Positions 25,705-33,430 of a DNA stretch of 64,000 nucleotides are shown here, piece after piece. Where the stretch lies: NCBI GenBank assembly GCA_900545625.1, contig UQZS01000002.1, positions 25,644 through 89,643 of the forward strand, read 5' to 3'. The DNA is from an uncultured Oscillospiraceae bacterium (lineage in GTDB: Bacteria; Bacillota; Clostridia; Oscillospirales; Acutalibacteraceae). A program made the translations under genes and the position numbers. How positions within the stretch are numbered: the stretch's first letter is position 1; each line of letters begins with the position of its first letter. The notes under the pieces were generated by a model, which ran no database searches, was not told where the DNA came from, and was given only the letters and a program-made list of their open reading frames with translations.

Positions 25705-27138
25705 GTGGAATCCTATCAACTTGCCGCCGAGGTCGTACCGTCCGCGCGGCAGCTGGAATGGCAGAAATTAGAGTTTTATGCATTTTGTCACTTTGGGATG
25801 AATACCTTTACGGATAAAGAATGGGGGAACGGGCAAACACCGCCGTCTTTGTTTGATCCCAAGGACTTTGATGCTGACCAGTGGGCAAAGGCGATCAAAT
25901 CCGCGGGAATGCGCGGCTTGATCTTGACCTGCAAGCACCACGACGGCTTTTGCCTGTGGCCAAGTGCTTATACGGAGTACAGTGTTAAAAACAGCCCCTT
26001 TCGCGGCGGCAACGGCGATGTGGTGCGCGAGGTCTCCGAAGCTTGTCGCAAAAACGGCTTGAAATTCGGCGTTTATCTTTCCCCATGGGATCGGCACGAG
26101 CCGACCTACGGGCAGGGGGAAGCGTACAACACTTTTTATAAAAACCAGCTCCGAGAGCTTTTGACCAATTACGGCGAGCTGTTCACCATTTGGCTGGATG
26201 GCGCGTGTGGTGAAGGCAAAAACGGCAAGATGCAGCAGTACGATTGGCAAGGCTATTATGCCGTAATGCGCGAATTGCAGCCGAATGCCGTGATTGCGAT
26301 CAGCGGCCCAGATGTGCGCTGGATCGGCAACGAAGCAGGTGTTTGCCGCAAGTCGGAGTGGAGTGTTGTGCCTTCCTGGCTTGCCATCAATGAATATGTT
26401 GCCGAGCGGTCACAAAAAACCGATGACCGCAAGTTTGCAAAAAAACATAATCATATGTCGCTCGATCTCGGTTCGCGCAAAACAATTCGCAATGAAAAAG
26501 AATTTATCTGGTATCCGGCGGAGGTGGATGTCTCGATTCGTCCCGGCTGGTTTTATCATAAAAATGAGGACGACAAAGTCAAATCGCTTAAAAAGCTGTT
26601 TAACATTTATTTAAATTCTGTGGGCGGCAATGCCTCGCTGCTTTTGAATATCCCGCCCGATCAAACGGGAAAGATCGCCATGCATGATGCCATGACACTG
26701 GACGCATTCGGCAGAATGTTAAAGCGGGAATTCCCGCAGGATCTCTTGGAGCATGCCCATGCGTGCTCGACCAGTGAAACGGATCCGGAACACGGCGCGG
26801 CAAACGTACTGCGTGCGGATGACAGCTTTTGGCACGCGGCAGAGGACGATGAGCGCCCGGAGCTGGTTTTGGACTTTGGGACAGAGACAGCGTTTGACAG
26901 CCTCATTTTGCAGGAAAACATAGCCACCGGTCAGCAGATTGAAGCCTTTGACCTTTATATCGACCGAAAGAATCACTGGAAAAAAATCGGAAAATATACC
27001 GTGATCGGTTATAAAAAAATTTGTCGGTTCCGCAAGGCCTATCATGCCAAGAAGATCCGAATCGTGATCAAACAACACAGAGGAAAAGCAACTATGCTGC
27101 GCGTTTTCGCATATAAACGCGAGGAATTTGCTGAATAA
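25705..27138 (+). CDS. GH29 alpha-L-fucosidase
   Basis: 477 residues, starting from GTG at 25705 with AAGGAG 8 nt upstream; the nearby ATG is out of frame. The N-terminal domain is a GH29 barrel: FCHFGMNTFTDKEWG, LILTCKHHDGFCLWPS and GLKFGVYLSPWDRHE are hallmark stretches. TIWLDGACGEG holds the catalytic nucleophile Asp165. A beta-sandwich follows from about residue 345 with a discoidin-like tail. There is no signal peptide, so it probably removes fucose from imported mucin or milk-type oligosaccharides in the cytoplasm. It is monocistronic with its own promoter and terminator. Confidence 0.92.
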   Translation: MESYQLAAEVVPSARQLEWQKLEFYAFCHFGMNTFTDKEWGNGQTPPSLFDPKDFDADQWAKAIKSAGMRGLILTCKHHDGFCLWPSAYTEYSVKNSPFRGGNGDVVREVSEACRKNGLKFGVYLSPWDRHEPTYGQGEAYNTFYKNQLRELLTNYGELFTIWLDGACGEGKNGKMQQYDWQGYYAVMRELQPNAVIAISGPDVRWIGNEAGVCRKSEWSVVPSWLAINEYVAERSQKTDDRKFAKKHNHMSLDLGSRKTIRNEKEFIWYPAEVDVSIRPGWFYHKNEDDKVKSLKKLFNIYLNSVGGNASLLLNIPPDQTGKIAMHDAMTLDAFGRMLKREFPQDLLEHAHACSTSETDPEHGAANVLRADDSFWHAAEDDERPELVLDFGTETAFDSLILQENIATGQQIEAFDLYIDRKNHWKKIGKYTVIGYKKICRFRKAYHAKKIRIVIKQHRGKATMLRVFAYKREEFAE

Positions 27139-27151
27139 GCTAACGACAAGT

Positions 27152-27189
27152 CGCCGCCCTTTCCAAACTTCGGAAAGGGCGGCGGCTTT
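27152..27189 (+). terminator. Terminator after the fucosidase gene
   Basis: A 13-bp GC-rich stem, CGCCGCCCTTTCC (27152-27164) with its complement at 27172-27184, is followed by TTTT. Confidence 0.8.
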
Positions 27190-27478
27190 TACTCAAAAAC
27201 TGTCTGCGTTTGCAGGGGAGATTGCAAAAAATATACAGTGTCAAGTGACGGCCTTGTCAAAAATTTCGGGCCTTGTAAAGCGAATCTCTTTACGTGCTTT
27301 TTACACCCGAAATCCCGAAAAATCAAAGTTTTTAACATTATGAACAGAGTTTTGAACATTTTTAACGTTGAAAACAAGCTATGTATAAAGGGCTGCCTTA
27401 GACTGCATATGCGCAAAAAAACAGAAAAAATCTGCATTTTTTCGCCCGAAATCCTGCAAAGATGATTCTTTTCGACGC
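27190..27478. other. Gene-free AT-rich spacer with nested inverted repeats
   Basis: No credible reading frame is seen in these 289 nt. ATTTCGGG (27263-27270) pairs with CCCGAAAT (27306-27313), and inside it GTAAAG (27275-27280) pairs with CTTTAC (27288-27293). Further on, A- and T-rich tracts around CAGA/TCTG near 27418-27445 could terminate the minus-strand gene that ends at 27479. Confidence 0.4.
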
Positions 27479-28189
27479 TTACCATCCGTCCACATGTCCG
27501 CGTTCCAGCGCACCGAGAAGTTTTTTTCGCAGTGCCGGGTAGTCCGCTTCAAGAGACGCTAAAACTTCTTTCGCTTTTTGGCGATCTGTTGTTTTGTCTG
27601 CCGGGCAGGCGGAAGGCTGCACCGGAAGATTTGCATGTCTTGCGGCATCGGCAACCTGTTTTTCCGTAGCAAAGACAAGCGGGCGGATCAAGGTAAGGTT
27701 TTTGCGAGATAGATAGGAGACAGGGGAGAAACAGCCAATTGTGCCATTCCCAAACAGATTCATGATAAAGGTCTCTACGGCGTCATCGGCATGGTGGCCG
27801 AGTGCGATCTTATTGCAGCCGTATGCCTTTGCCGTGTCGTGCAGGATCCCGCGGCGCATTTTTGCACAAAGCCCGCAAGGGTTCTTTTCCTGCCGTATTT
27901 CAAAGATGACCTTCCAAAGATCTGTGCTGCGCACCACATAGTCCACATCCAGCTGTTTGCACAGCGCGGCGATCTCGGAAAAATTCCCGTCTTTATCGTT
28001 AAAGCGATAGTCTAAGGTCACGGCTAAAATATCAAAGTGTTTCGGATAAAAGTTTTTCAGCCGTGCAAGCGTATACAGCAGCGCCAGGGAATCTTTCCCG
28101 CCCGAAACGCCTACAGCGATCTTGTCGCCCTCCTCGATCATATGATATTTGTCCACCGCCGCGCGGCAGAGGGAAAGCAGCTGTTTCAA
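27479..28189 (-). CDS. TtcA-like PP-loop ATPase (tRNA 2-thiocytidine biosynthesis family)
   Basis: 236 residues if started at TTG 28189, which has AGAGG 8 nt upstream; the ATG three codons earlier touches the ribosome binding site and is less likely. The P-loop-like VGVSGGKDSLALL near residue 30 binds ATP. NPCGLCAKMRRG and PSACP give cysteines, the former being the CxxC of TtcA that helps hold an iron-sulfur cluster. GHHADDAVETFIMN is also diagnostic. Such enzymes thiolate cytidine 32 in tRNA, but several paralogues have other targets. Monocistronic. Confidence 0.82.
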   Translation of the reverse strand: MKQLLSLCRAAVDKYHMIEEGDKIAVGVSGGKDSLALLYTLARLKNFYPKHFDILAVTLDYRFNDKDGNFSEIAALCKQLDVDYVVRSTDLWKVIFEIRQEKNPCGLCAKMRRGILHDTAKAYGCNKIALGHHADDAVETFIMNLFGNGTIGCFSPVSYLSRKNLTLIRPLVFATEKQVADAARHANLPVQPSACPADKTTDRQKAKEVLASLEADYPALRKKLLGALERGHVDGW

Positions 28190-28219
28190 AAGGACCATCC
28201 TCTTCGTTTTCTCGCAGCC

Positions 28220-28248
28220 ATTTTACCGTAAAACTGCATATAAGTAAA
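28220..28248 (-). promoter_or_regulatory. Promoter of the TtcA-like gene
   Basis: Minus strand TTTACT (28243-28248) and TAAAAT (28220-28225), 17-bp spacer. Confidence 0.55.
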
Positions 28249-28352
28249 CCGATTTTACAAAAATCATATTTAAGAAAATCGTATAAAAATGAGAGAAAAT
28301 AAAAGAAAACAAGAGAAATGAAACCGATGCCTTAAAAAATACAAAATTTTAG

Positions 28353-28381
28353 TTGACGAATCGGTTTTTGCGTGGTATTAT
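28353..28381 (+). promoter_or_regulatory. Promoter of the rplM-rpsI operon
   Basis: TTGACG (28353-28358) and TATTAT (28376-28381), 17-bp spacer. The leader to the ATG at 28428 is only about 40 nt, too short for a structured L13 leader. Confidence 0.75.
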
Positions 28382-28427
28382 GTTTAGGCTTTGAGAAAAA
28401 GAATCCAAAAATACGGAGGTTACGTCT

Positions 28428-28856
28428 ATGTCCACTTATATGCCCAAAGCCGGCGACATCAGCCGCGAATGGTATGTGCTTGATGCAGACGGCAGAACGC
28501 TCGGCGAAGTCGCTGCCGAGGCGGCTACGCTTCTGCGCGGCAAACATAAGCCGACCTTTGCACCGCATGCGGACTGCGGAGATAACGTCATCGTTATCAA
28601 CGTCGAAAAGGTCGTGCTCACCGGCAACAAGCTGGAGCAAAAAATGTATTATCATCACACCGGCTACATCGGCAACATGAAGAAGGTCCAATATAAGACC
28701 CTCATGGCTGAAAAGCCCGAATTTGCCATGAAGAAGGCGGTCAAGGGGATGCTTCCCGACAATACCGTCGGCAGAAAATCGCTTACAAGACTTCACATTT
28801 ACCGCGGCGCTGAGCATCCGCATCAGGCGCAGAAGCCGCAGGTAAGAGAATTCTGA
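28428..28856 (+). CDS. rplM: 50S ribosomal protein L13
   Basis: 142 residues, preceded by CGGAGG. The sequence [39 protein letters not shown] and [20 protein letters not shown] is unmistakably L13, a protein binding early to 23S rRNA. It is the first gene of the conserved L13-S9 pair. Confidence 0.98.
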   Translation: MSTYMPKAGDISREWYVLDADGRTLGEVAAEAATLLRGKHKPTFAPHADCGDNVIVINVEKVVLTGNKLEQKMYYHHTGYIGNMKKVQYKTLMAEKPEFAMKKAVKGMLPDNTVGRKSLTRLHIYRGAEHPHQAQKPQVREF

Positions 28857-28875
28857 GAAAGGGAGGCAACACGAA

Positions 28876-29274
28876 ATGTACGATACCAATCCTTATTTTT
28901 ACGGAACCGGCAGAAGAAAGAAATCCGTTGCACGTGTCCGCGTGTATGCAGGTACGGGAAAAATCACCGTAAATGACAGAGAGCTGGATGATTATTTCGG
29001 GCTTGAGACCCTCAAGTTGATCGTTCGTCAGCCTCTCACGCTTACGAATACCACAGAGAAGTTCGACATCGTCTGCAAGGTTGCGGGCGGCGGTGTTACC
29101 GGTCAGGCAGGCGCGATCCGTCACGGCCTTTCCCGCGCGCTTTTGCAGTATGATGAAAGCTTGCGCCCTGTGCTGAAAAAGGCAGGCTTCCTGACGCGCG
29201 ACCCGAGAATGAAAGAGAGAAAGAAATACGGTCTCAAAGGCGCTCGCCGTGCACCGCAGTTCTCTAAGAGATAA
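28876..29274 (+). CDS. rpsI: 30S ribosomal protein S9
   Basis: 132 residues, 19 nt after rplM with GGGAGG in front. [20 protein letters not shown] at the start and the basic end [17 protein letters not shown], which reaches the P-site tRNA, identify S9. The terminator follows 20 nt after the stop. Confidence 0.98.
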   Translation: MYDTNPYFYGTGRRKKSVARVRVYAGTGKITVNDRELDDYFGLETLKLIVRQPLTLTNTTEKFDIVCKVAGGGVTGQAGAIRHGLSRALLQYDESLRPVLKKAGFLTRDPRMKERKKYGLKGARRAPQFSKR

Positions 29275-29293
29275 CAGCTTTATTTGTTTCTTT

Positions 29294-29328
29294 CGGCAGC
29301 AGTCGCTTTGGCTGCTGCCGCTTTTTTA
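29294..29328 (+). terminator. Terminator of rplM-rpsI
   Basis: CGGCAGCAG (29294-29302) pairs with CTGCTGCCG (29312-29320), followed by CTTTTTT. Confidence 0.85.
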
Positions 29329-29335
29329 TCTAAAG

Positions 29336-29377
29336 AAAACACCCCGCCGTTCCGTAGGAGGAACAGCGGGGTGTTTT
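29336..29377 (-). terminator. Terminator of the MerR-controlled operon
   Basis: AAAACACCCCGC (29336-29347) pairs with GCGGGGTGTTTT (29366-29377), with a further inner TTCC/GGAA pair. Symmetric A and T runs make it work in both directions. Confidence 0.8.
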
Positions 29378-29384
29378 ATGTTGC

Positions 29385-29786
29385 TTACTTTAATTTTGCA
29401 TATTCTTCATCCGTTACGGGTTCAAGCCATTCATTGGATGCACCCTCGGCGGGGACTTCTACGGCAAGATGCTGGAACCAACTGTCCGGTGCCGCGCCGT
29501 GCCAATGCTTGACTTCCGGCGGGATGTTGACCACATCGCCGGGATGCAGCTCCTGCGCGGGTTTACCCCATTCCTGATAGTATCCGCGCCCGGCGGTGCA
29601 AAGCAGGATCTGGCCGCCCTTGTGATGAATGTGCCAGTTGTTGCGGCATCCGGGTTCGAATGTTACATTGCCGATGCCGACGCCGCTTGTGGTGAGCATG
29701 TTTAAATAGCTTTGCCCAAAAAAATATTGTGCAAACGCATTGTTTTTTTCGCCGATTGGAAAGACAGAAAGATTTTTTTCAGACAT
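29385..29786 (-). CDS. Cupin domain protein
   Basis: 133 residues with AAAGGA upstream. NNWHIHHKGGQILLCTAGRG and PGDVVNIPPEVKHWHG provide the two cupin metal-binding motifs (three His plus acidic or polar positions). Such small cupins accompany carboxymuconolactone-decarboxylase or aldo-keto reductase genes in many anaerobes, with unknown substrates. It is the last gene of the minus-strand operon, 14 nt behind the aldo/keto reductase, and is followed by the operon terminator. Confidence 0.82.
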   Translation of the reverse strand: MSEKNLSVFPIGEKNNAFAQYFFGQSYLNMLTTSGVGIGNVTFEPGCRNNWHIHHKGGQILLCTAGRGYYQEWGKPAQELHPGDVVNIPPEVKHWHGAAPDSWFQHLAVEVPAEGASNEWLEPVTDEEYAKLK

Positions 29787-29800
29787 AATAAGAAGTCCTT

Positions 29801-30931
29801 TTATTGTAATTTCTGTACAAAGTCTGCCAATGCTTCCGAAATCTTGATTTGCTGCGGGCAGACTGCTTCACAGCTGCGGCAGCCGATGCAGGAGCTTGGC
29901 TGTTTGTCAGCCGGCAGCGAGGAAAGCGCCATAGGCGCTAAGAAACCGCCACCCGTAACGACATGCTCGTTGTAAAGCTCTAAAAGATAAGGGATGTTGA
30001 GACCCTGCGGGCAGTGAGACGTGCAATACCGGCAAGCGGTGCAGGGGAGCGCCGATTTGTTGACCATATGTGCTGCAATGTCGAACAGTTCCTTTTGCTC
30101 ATGCTCATTCAGCGGCTTATCTTCAGAGAAGATCTCAATATTCTGCTTAAGCTGCGCAAGATTTGACATACCCGAAAGCGTTACGGTCACCTGTGGGAGA
30201 CTCTGTAAAAAGCGGAATGCCCAGCTGGGAATACTTTCCTCTGGGCGCAGCGCATGCAGCCGTGCTTCAAAATTTTCTGCAAGCGAAGCCAGCTTACCGC
30301 CGCGCAGCGGCTCCATGACCCAAACGGGAATATTGTAGGTTTTCAGAAGTTCCAGCTTACCCTTCGCATTTTGGAAATCATAATCCATGTAATTGAGCTG
30401 GATCTGGCAAAATTCCATATGTTTGCCGTAGGCTTCCAGGAAGCGTTTTGCAACGTCGTAACTGCCATGTACAGAGAACCCGAGATGGCGGATCCTGCCG
30501 TTTTCCTTTTGCTTGAGCAAATACTCCAAAATACCGTATTTCGGATCCAGGTATTGCTCGATATTCATCTCACAGACATTGTGGAACAAATAAAAATCGA
30601 AGTATTCCACACGGCACTTTTCCAATTGTTTTTCAAATATGGTCTCTACCTTATCCATGTTGGAAAGGTCGTACCCGGGGAATTTGGTAGCAAGGTAAAA
30701 GCTGTCACGCGGGTATTTTTCTAAAAGCTCGCCCATGACAAGCTCTGAATTGCCGTTGTGATAACCCCAGGCCGTGTCGTAGTAGTTGACACCGTGCTGC
30801 ATGGCGTATTCCACCATTTCGGCGGTCGCTGCCTTGTCAATGTTTGCGTCATTGCCGTCGATGGTCGGCAGGCGCATCGAGCCGAGCCCGAGCGCCGAGA
30901 GCTTCAAATCTTGGAAATCCTTATAAATCAT
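29801..30931 (-). CDS. Aldo/keto reductase with C-terminal 4Fe-4S ferredoxin domain
   Basis: 376 residues. The N-terminal barrel shows LGLGSMRLP, NYYDTAWGYHNGNSE with the catalytic Asp/Tyr pair, and YLATKFPG with the Lys. The C-terminal 80 residues have two ferredoxin-type clusters, CTACRYCTSHCP and CIGCRSCEAVCP. This architecture is common in clostridia and points to reductions fed by ferredoxin or NAD(P)H. The substrate is unknown. It is the third gene of the operon led by the ECF-type membrane protein, with a gap of 34 nt to the DUF1893 gene. Confidence 0.9.
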   Translation of the reverse strand: MIYKDFQDLKLSALGLGSMRLPTIDGNDANIDKAATAEMVEYAMQHGVNYYDTAWGYHNGNSELVMGELLEKYPRDSFYLATKFPGYDLSNMDKVETIFEKQLEKCRVEYFDFYLFHNVCEMNIEQYLDPKYGILEYLLKQKENGRIRHLGFSVHGSYDVAKRFLEAYGKHMEFCQIQLNYMDYDFQNAKGKLELLKTYNIPVWVMEPLRGGKLASLAENFEARLHALRPEESIPSWAFRFLQSLPQVTVTLSGMSNLAQLKQNIEIFSEDKPLNEHEQKELFDIAAHMVNKSALPCTACRYCTSHCPQGLNIPYLLELYNEHVVTGGGFLAPMALSSLPADKQPSSCIGCRSCEAVCPQQIKISEALADFVQKLQ

Positions 30932-30965
30932 GCGAATCCCTCTTATTTCCTTTATATACAGATCA

Positions 30966-31403
30966 TCAAGCGGACGGTTTCTCTTTCAGCAATTCTGCGA
31001 GTCGCTGCCGGATGGCGGCGGGCGCGTCTTTCGGATCTTCAATATCGCGAACGGCATCTTCCATGGGGCAGGGGCCTGTGTCCGTGCGGTTTCGGATGCC
31101 GGATACTATAGTATTATAGTATAGAGAAATACCGTGCGCCCGCAAAACCGCAGCCGCTTTCTCGCTGACGGTTACAGCATACAGCTCGCGAACGTCTAAC
31201 AGAACGTACAGGAATGCCGCCCCTTTGCCGACGACTTTATCCGCCGCACAAAAGCCTTGCAAAGATACGCGGCTGTCCAATCGGGACAGCAGCGGCTTCA
31301 CGCCGCGTGCGGTATCGGTGTAAATGGTGTCCGCCTTGCAGAAAACGCAGGTGTAATGCCCGCTTTCCAGCAGCTTCTTGGCTGCTTTTGTATCGTTACG
31401 CAT
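30966..31403 (-). CDS. DUF1893 domain protein
   Basis: 145 residues. The ATG lies inside the end of the preceding gene (8-nt overlap). The sequence SGHYTCVFCKADTIYTDTARG, LQGFCAADKVVGKGAAFLYV and ALYAVTV-like strands match DUF1893, a cytidine deaminase-like fold found in anaerobes and thought to act as a small-ligand or redox sensor domain. Its biochemical role is not established. Co-expression with an ECF-type transporter component and an iron-sulfur aldo/keto reductase is the best hint here. Confidence 0.75.
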   Translation of the reverse strand: MRNDTKAAKKLLESGHYTCVFCKADTIYTDTARGVKPLLSRLDSRVSLQGFCAADKVVGKGAAFLYVLLDVRELYAVTVSEKAAAVLRAHGISLYYNTIVSGIRNRTDTGPCPMEDAVRDIEDPKDAPAAIRQRLAELLKEKPSA

Positions 31404-31959
31404 CAGCTTTACGCGAACGGTTCTCGATCCAATACAGAAGTAGCGGCAGCAGCGCCCATTGCAGCAAAAGCCCGGGAAGTCCAGTTGTAATGCTGCGCCA
31501 AATGGTTGCTACGGGAATCGCTGTGCTGTCAAGCCCATAGAAGGCGATCAGGATCGCTGCGGCGCGGACTGCTCTACCGCCGAGCTGCGCAAGGACAACT
31601 TTGCCGAGCGAAGGAATACGTGCTGTACGCAGAAGTCCTGCAAATAAACCATAGCACAGCAGCTCGATCATCATGAAGGGCAGCATAGCGGCCGTAGGCA
31701 TTCCCGAAAGAGCAAAGCTGACAAGCGGGGCTAAAACACCGGAAATCGCACCTGCAGCAGGGCCGGCAGTCAGACCAACCAATAAGATCGGCAGGTGCAT
31801 GGGCAAAAAGGTTTCGCCAAGTGCCGTGCCGAGCCCCGAAACGGCGCCGACGGCATGAAAGACCTGCGGGAGTGCAACGGCGACGGCAAGCGCCCCAACC
31901 GTAGCGAGCGTTTGTACTTTTACGGATACTTTGGGTTTGGTTCGAACAAGTGTAGACAT
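31396..31959 (-). CDS. ECF-type transporter substrate-binding (S) component-like membrane protein
   Basis: 187 residues from the ATG at 31959, which has AGAGG 8 nt upstream (a TTG two codons earlier is the alternative). Five to six membrane spans; FLPMHLPILLVGLTAGPAAG and SGVLAPLVSFALSGMPTAAM are typical of vitamin-type ECF S components. These bind a vitamin or metal precursor and need a shared EcfAA'T energising module, which is not in this window. It is the first gene of an operon with a MerR-type promoter, so the ligand may be linked to the MerR signal. The substrate cannot be named. Confidence 0.72.
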   Translation of the reverse strand: MSTLVRTKPKVSVKVQTLATVGALAVAVALPQVFHAVGAVSGLGTALGETFLPMHLPILLVGLTAGPAAGAISGVLAPLVSFALSGMPTAAMLPFMMIELLCYGLFAGLLRTARIPSLGKVVLAQLGGRAVRAAAILIAFYGLDSTAIPVATIWRSITTGLPGLLLQWALLPLLLYWIENRSRKADA

Positions 31960-31975
31960 TCTCAAAGCCTCTTTC

Positions 31976-32004
31976 TTGACAGATTTTCAGCTGCATGCTA
32001 TACT
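31976..32004 (+). promoter_or_regulatory. SigA promoter of the merR-traX unit
   Basis: Perfect TTGACA (31976-31981), 17-bp spacer, TATACT (31999-32004). Transcription should start near 32011, before the MerR palindrome, so a bound regulator could act as a roadblock. Confidence 0.75.
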
Positions 32005-32023
32005 GCATCTGAAGTTCATTTAA

Positions 32024-32054
32024 ATTCTACAACTTAAAGTTAACTTTAAGTCAA
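32024..32054 (-). promoter_or_regulatory. MerR-type promoter with 20-bp palindromic operator
   Basis: Minus strand TTGACT (32049-32054) and TAGAAT (32024-32029) are 19 bp apart, the over-long spacing that MerR activators correct by twisting DNA. Most of the spacer is a perfect 20-bp palindrome, ACTTAAAGTTAACTTTAAGT (32032-32051). A MerR-family gene starts at 32089. Confidence 0.82.
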
Positions 32055-32088
32055 TAGGGTTTTTGAAATTTTTGAAAAGAGGATCATT

Positions 32089-32559
32089 ATGTTTTACACG
32101 GTAGGCGAGGCGGCAAAACGGCTGGGTGTTGCACCTTCTACATTGCGTTATTATGATAAAGAGGGGCTTTTGCCGTTCGTGGAGCGCACAGACGGCGGGA
32201 TACGGATGTTCAAGCAGAGCGATTTTGAGGGCCTGCGCCTGATCGAGTGCTTGAAAAAAACCGGAATGCCGCTCAAAGACATCAAACGATTTATGGATCT
32301 GTGCTCCGTTGGGGACGAAAGCATCTCCGAACGGTTGGAAATGATCGACCGCCAACGTGAGCGCGTGCTCGGGCAGATCGAGCAGCTGAAAGAGAATTTG
32401 CAGATCTTAGACTATAAGCATTGGTATTACGAGATCGCGAAAGCGGCGGGAACCTGTGCTGTGCATGAGACGTTGACTGATGCAGACATCCCGCAAGATC
32501 TTCGCTCCGCCCGCGAGTGCTTAGAGGGCAAGGAAGCACGCCGCGTCGTTCGCCAATAA
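32089..32559 (+). CDS. MerR family transcriptional regulator
   Basis: 156 residues. YTVGEAAKRLGVAPSTLRYY at the start is the winged-helix DNA-binding motif of the family; a long coiled helix follows (about 85-115, RQRERVLGQIEQLKENLQIL) for dimerisation. The short C-terminal part has one Cys (TCAVHE near 127) but no obvious paired-Cys metal site, so the ligand is probably organic. It lies next to, and divergent from, an operon whose promoter has the 19-bp MerR spacing, which makes that operon its likely target. Confidence 0.93.
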   Translation: MFYTVGEAAKRLGVAPSTLRYYDKEGLLPFVERTDGGIRMFKQSDFEGLRLIECLKKTGMPLKDIKRFMDLCSVGDESISERLEMIDRQRERVLGQIEQLKENLQILDYKHWYYEIAKAAGTCAVHETLTDADIPQDLRSARECLEGKEARRVVRQ

Positions 32560-32578
32560 AATAATATTATAATGTAAT

Positions 32579-33331
32579 ATGGAAAAGACCATTCAAGCCC
32601 GCTCCTTCGGCTTATCGGGAAATGCGCTCAAGGGGATTGCGATCATCACGATGACCATAGACCACCTGACATGGGCACTGTGGCCCGGATACGATACGCG
32701 CTGGTGGGTGCTTTGCCTGCACGCTGTCGGCAGGATCACCGCGCCCATTATGTGGTATATGATCGCTGAAGGGTACCATTATACGCGTGACCGCAAAAAA
32801 TATGCCCTTCGCCTGCTCGGTTTTGCGTTTGTTTCGCATTTTGCATACAATTTTAATGCGGGAATTCCGCTGATCCCGTTTTCAACGGGCGAGATCTTTA
32901 ACCAAACCAGCGTTATGTGGGCGCTGTTTTTGGGGCTTGTGGCGCTGATGCTGTTTGACGTGCCGCAGGAAAAGCTCTCCAATCCGCTGAAATATCTCTT
33001 ATTTATTGGTATATGTGTGCTGGCGTTTCCCGCAGATTGGAGCTGTGTAGCTGTGCTCGCAGTTTGTTGCATCGCATCGTATCGCGGCAATTTTACCAAA
33101 CAAATGGTTGCCATGGTGCTGTGCGTTGCCTGCTATGCGGCGGTTTACTGCATCTTTTTAGATGTCGTTTACGGGCTTTTGCAGTTATGCGTGTTGCTGT
33201 CCATTCCGTTTTTGGCTATGTATAACGGTAAGCGCGGCAAGGCACGATGGATGAAATGGTTTTTCTATATCTATTATCCGCTGCACCTGACCCTGATCGG
33301 ACTGCTCCGTATCTGGCTGAACCGGGCTTGA
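32579..33331 (+). CDS. TraX family membrane protein (putative acyltransferase)
   Basis: 250 residues with about eight membrane spans. LSGNALKGIAIITMTIDHLT, LHAVGRITAPIMWYMIAEGY and FYIYYPLHLTLIGLL are hallmark TraX segments. TraX acetylates pilin in the F plasmid; chromosomal clostridial homologues are of unknown function. The ATG at 32579 has no Shine-Dalgarno sequence, and a TATAAT at 32568-32573 would start transcription practically at the ATG, so translation could be leaderless or coupled to the merR gene 19 nt upstream. Confidence 0.85.
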   Translation: MEKTIQARSFGLSGNALKGIAIITMTIDHLTWALWPGYDTRWWVLCLHAVGRITAPIMWYMIAEGYHYTRDRKKYALRLLGFAFVSHFAYNFNAGIPLIPFSTGEIFNQTSVMWALFLGLVALMLFDVPQEKLSNPLKYLLFIGICVLAFPADWSCVAVLAVCCIASYRGNFTKQMVAMVLCVACYAAVYCIFLDVVYGLLQLCVLLSIPFLAMYNGKRGKARWMKWFFYIYYPLHLTLIGLLRIWLNRA

Positions 33332-33359
33332 CAGACCAGCAAGTAAAAACCTTTACACA

Positions 33360-33407
33360 AAAATCCGTACAGTGTTTCTCCTTTACACGGTACGGATTTT
33401 CTTTTTT
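33360..33407. terminator. Terminator between traX and the convergent rluA-type gene
   Basis: AAAATCCGTAC (33360-33370) pairs with GTACGGATTTT (33390-33400), extended by GTGT/ACAC, followed by TTTTTT. Confidence 0.8.
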
Positions 33408-33430
33408 AATTGCTCAGTTGTATTTTTTTA

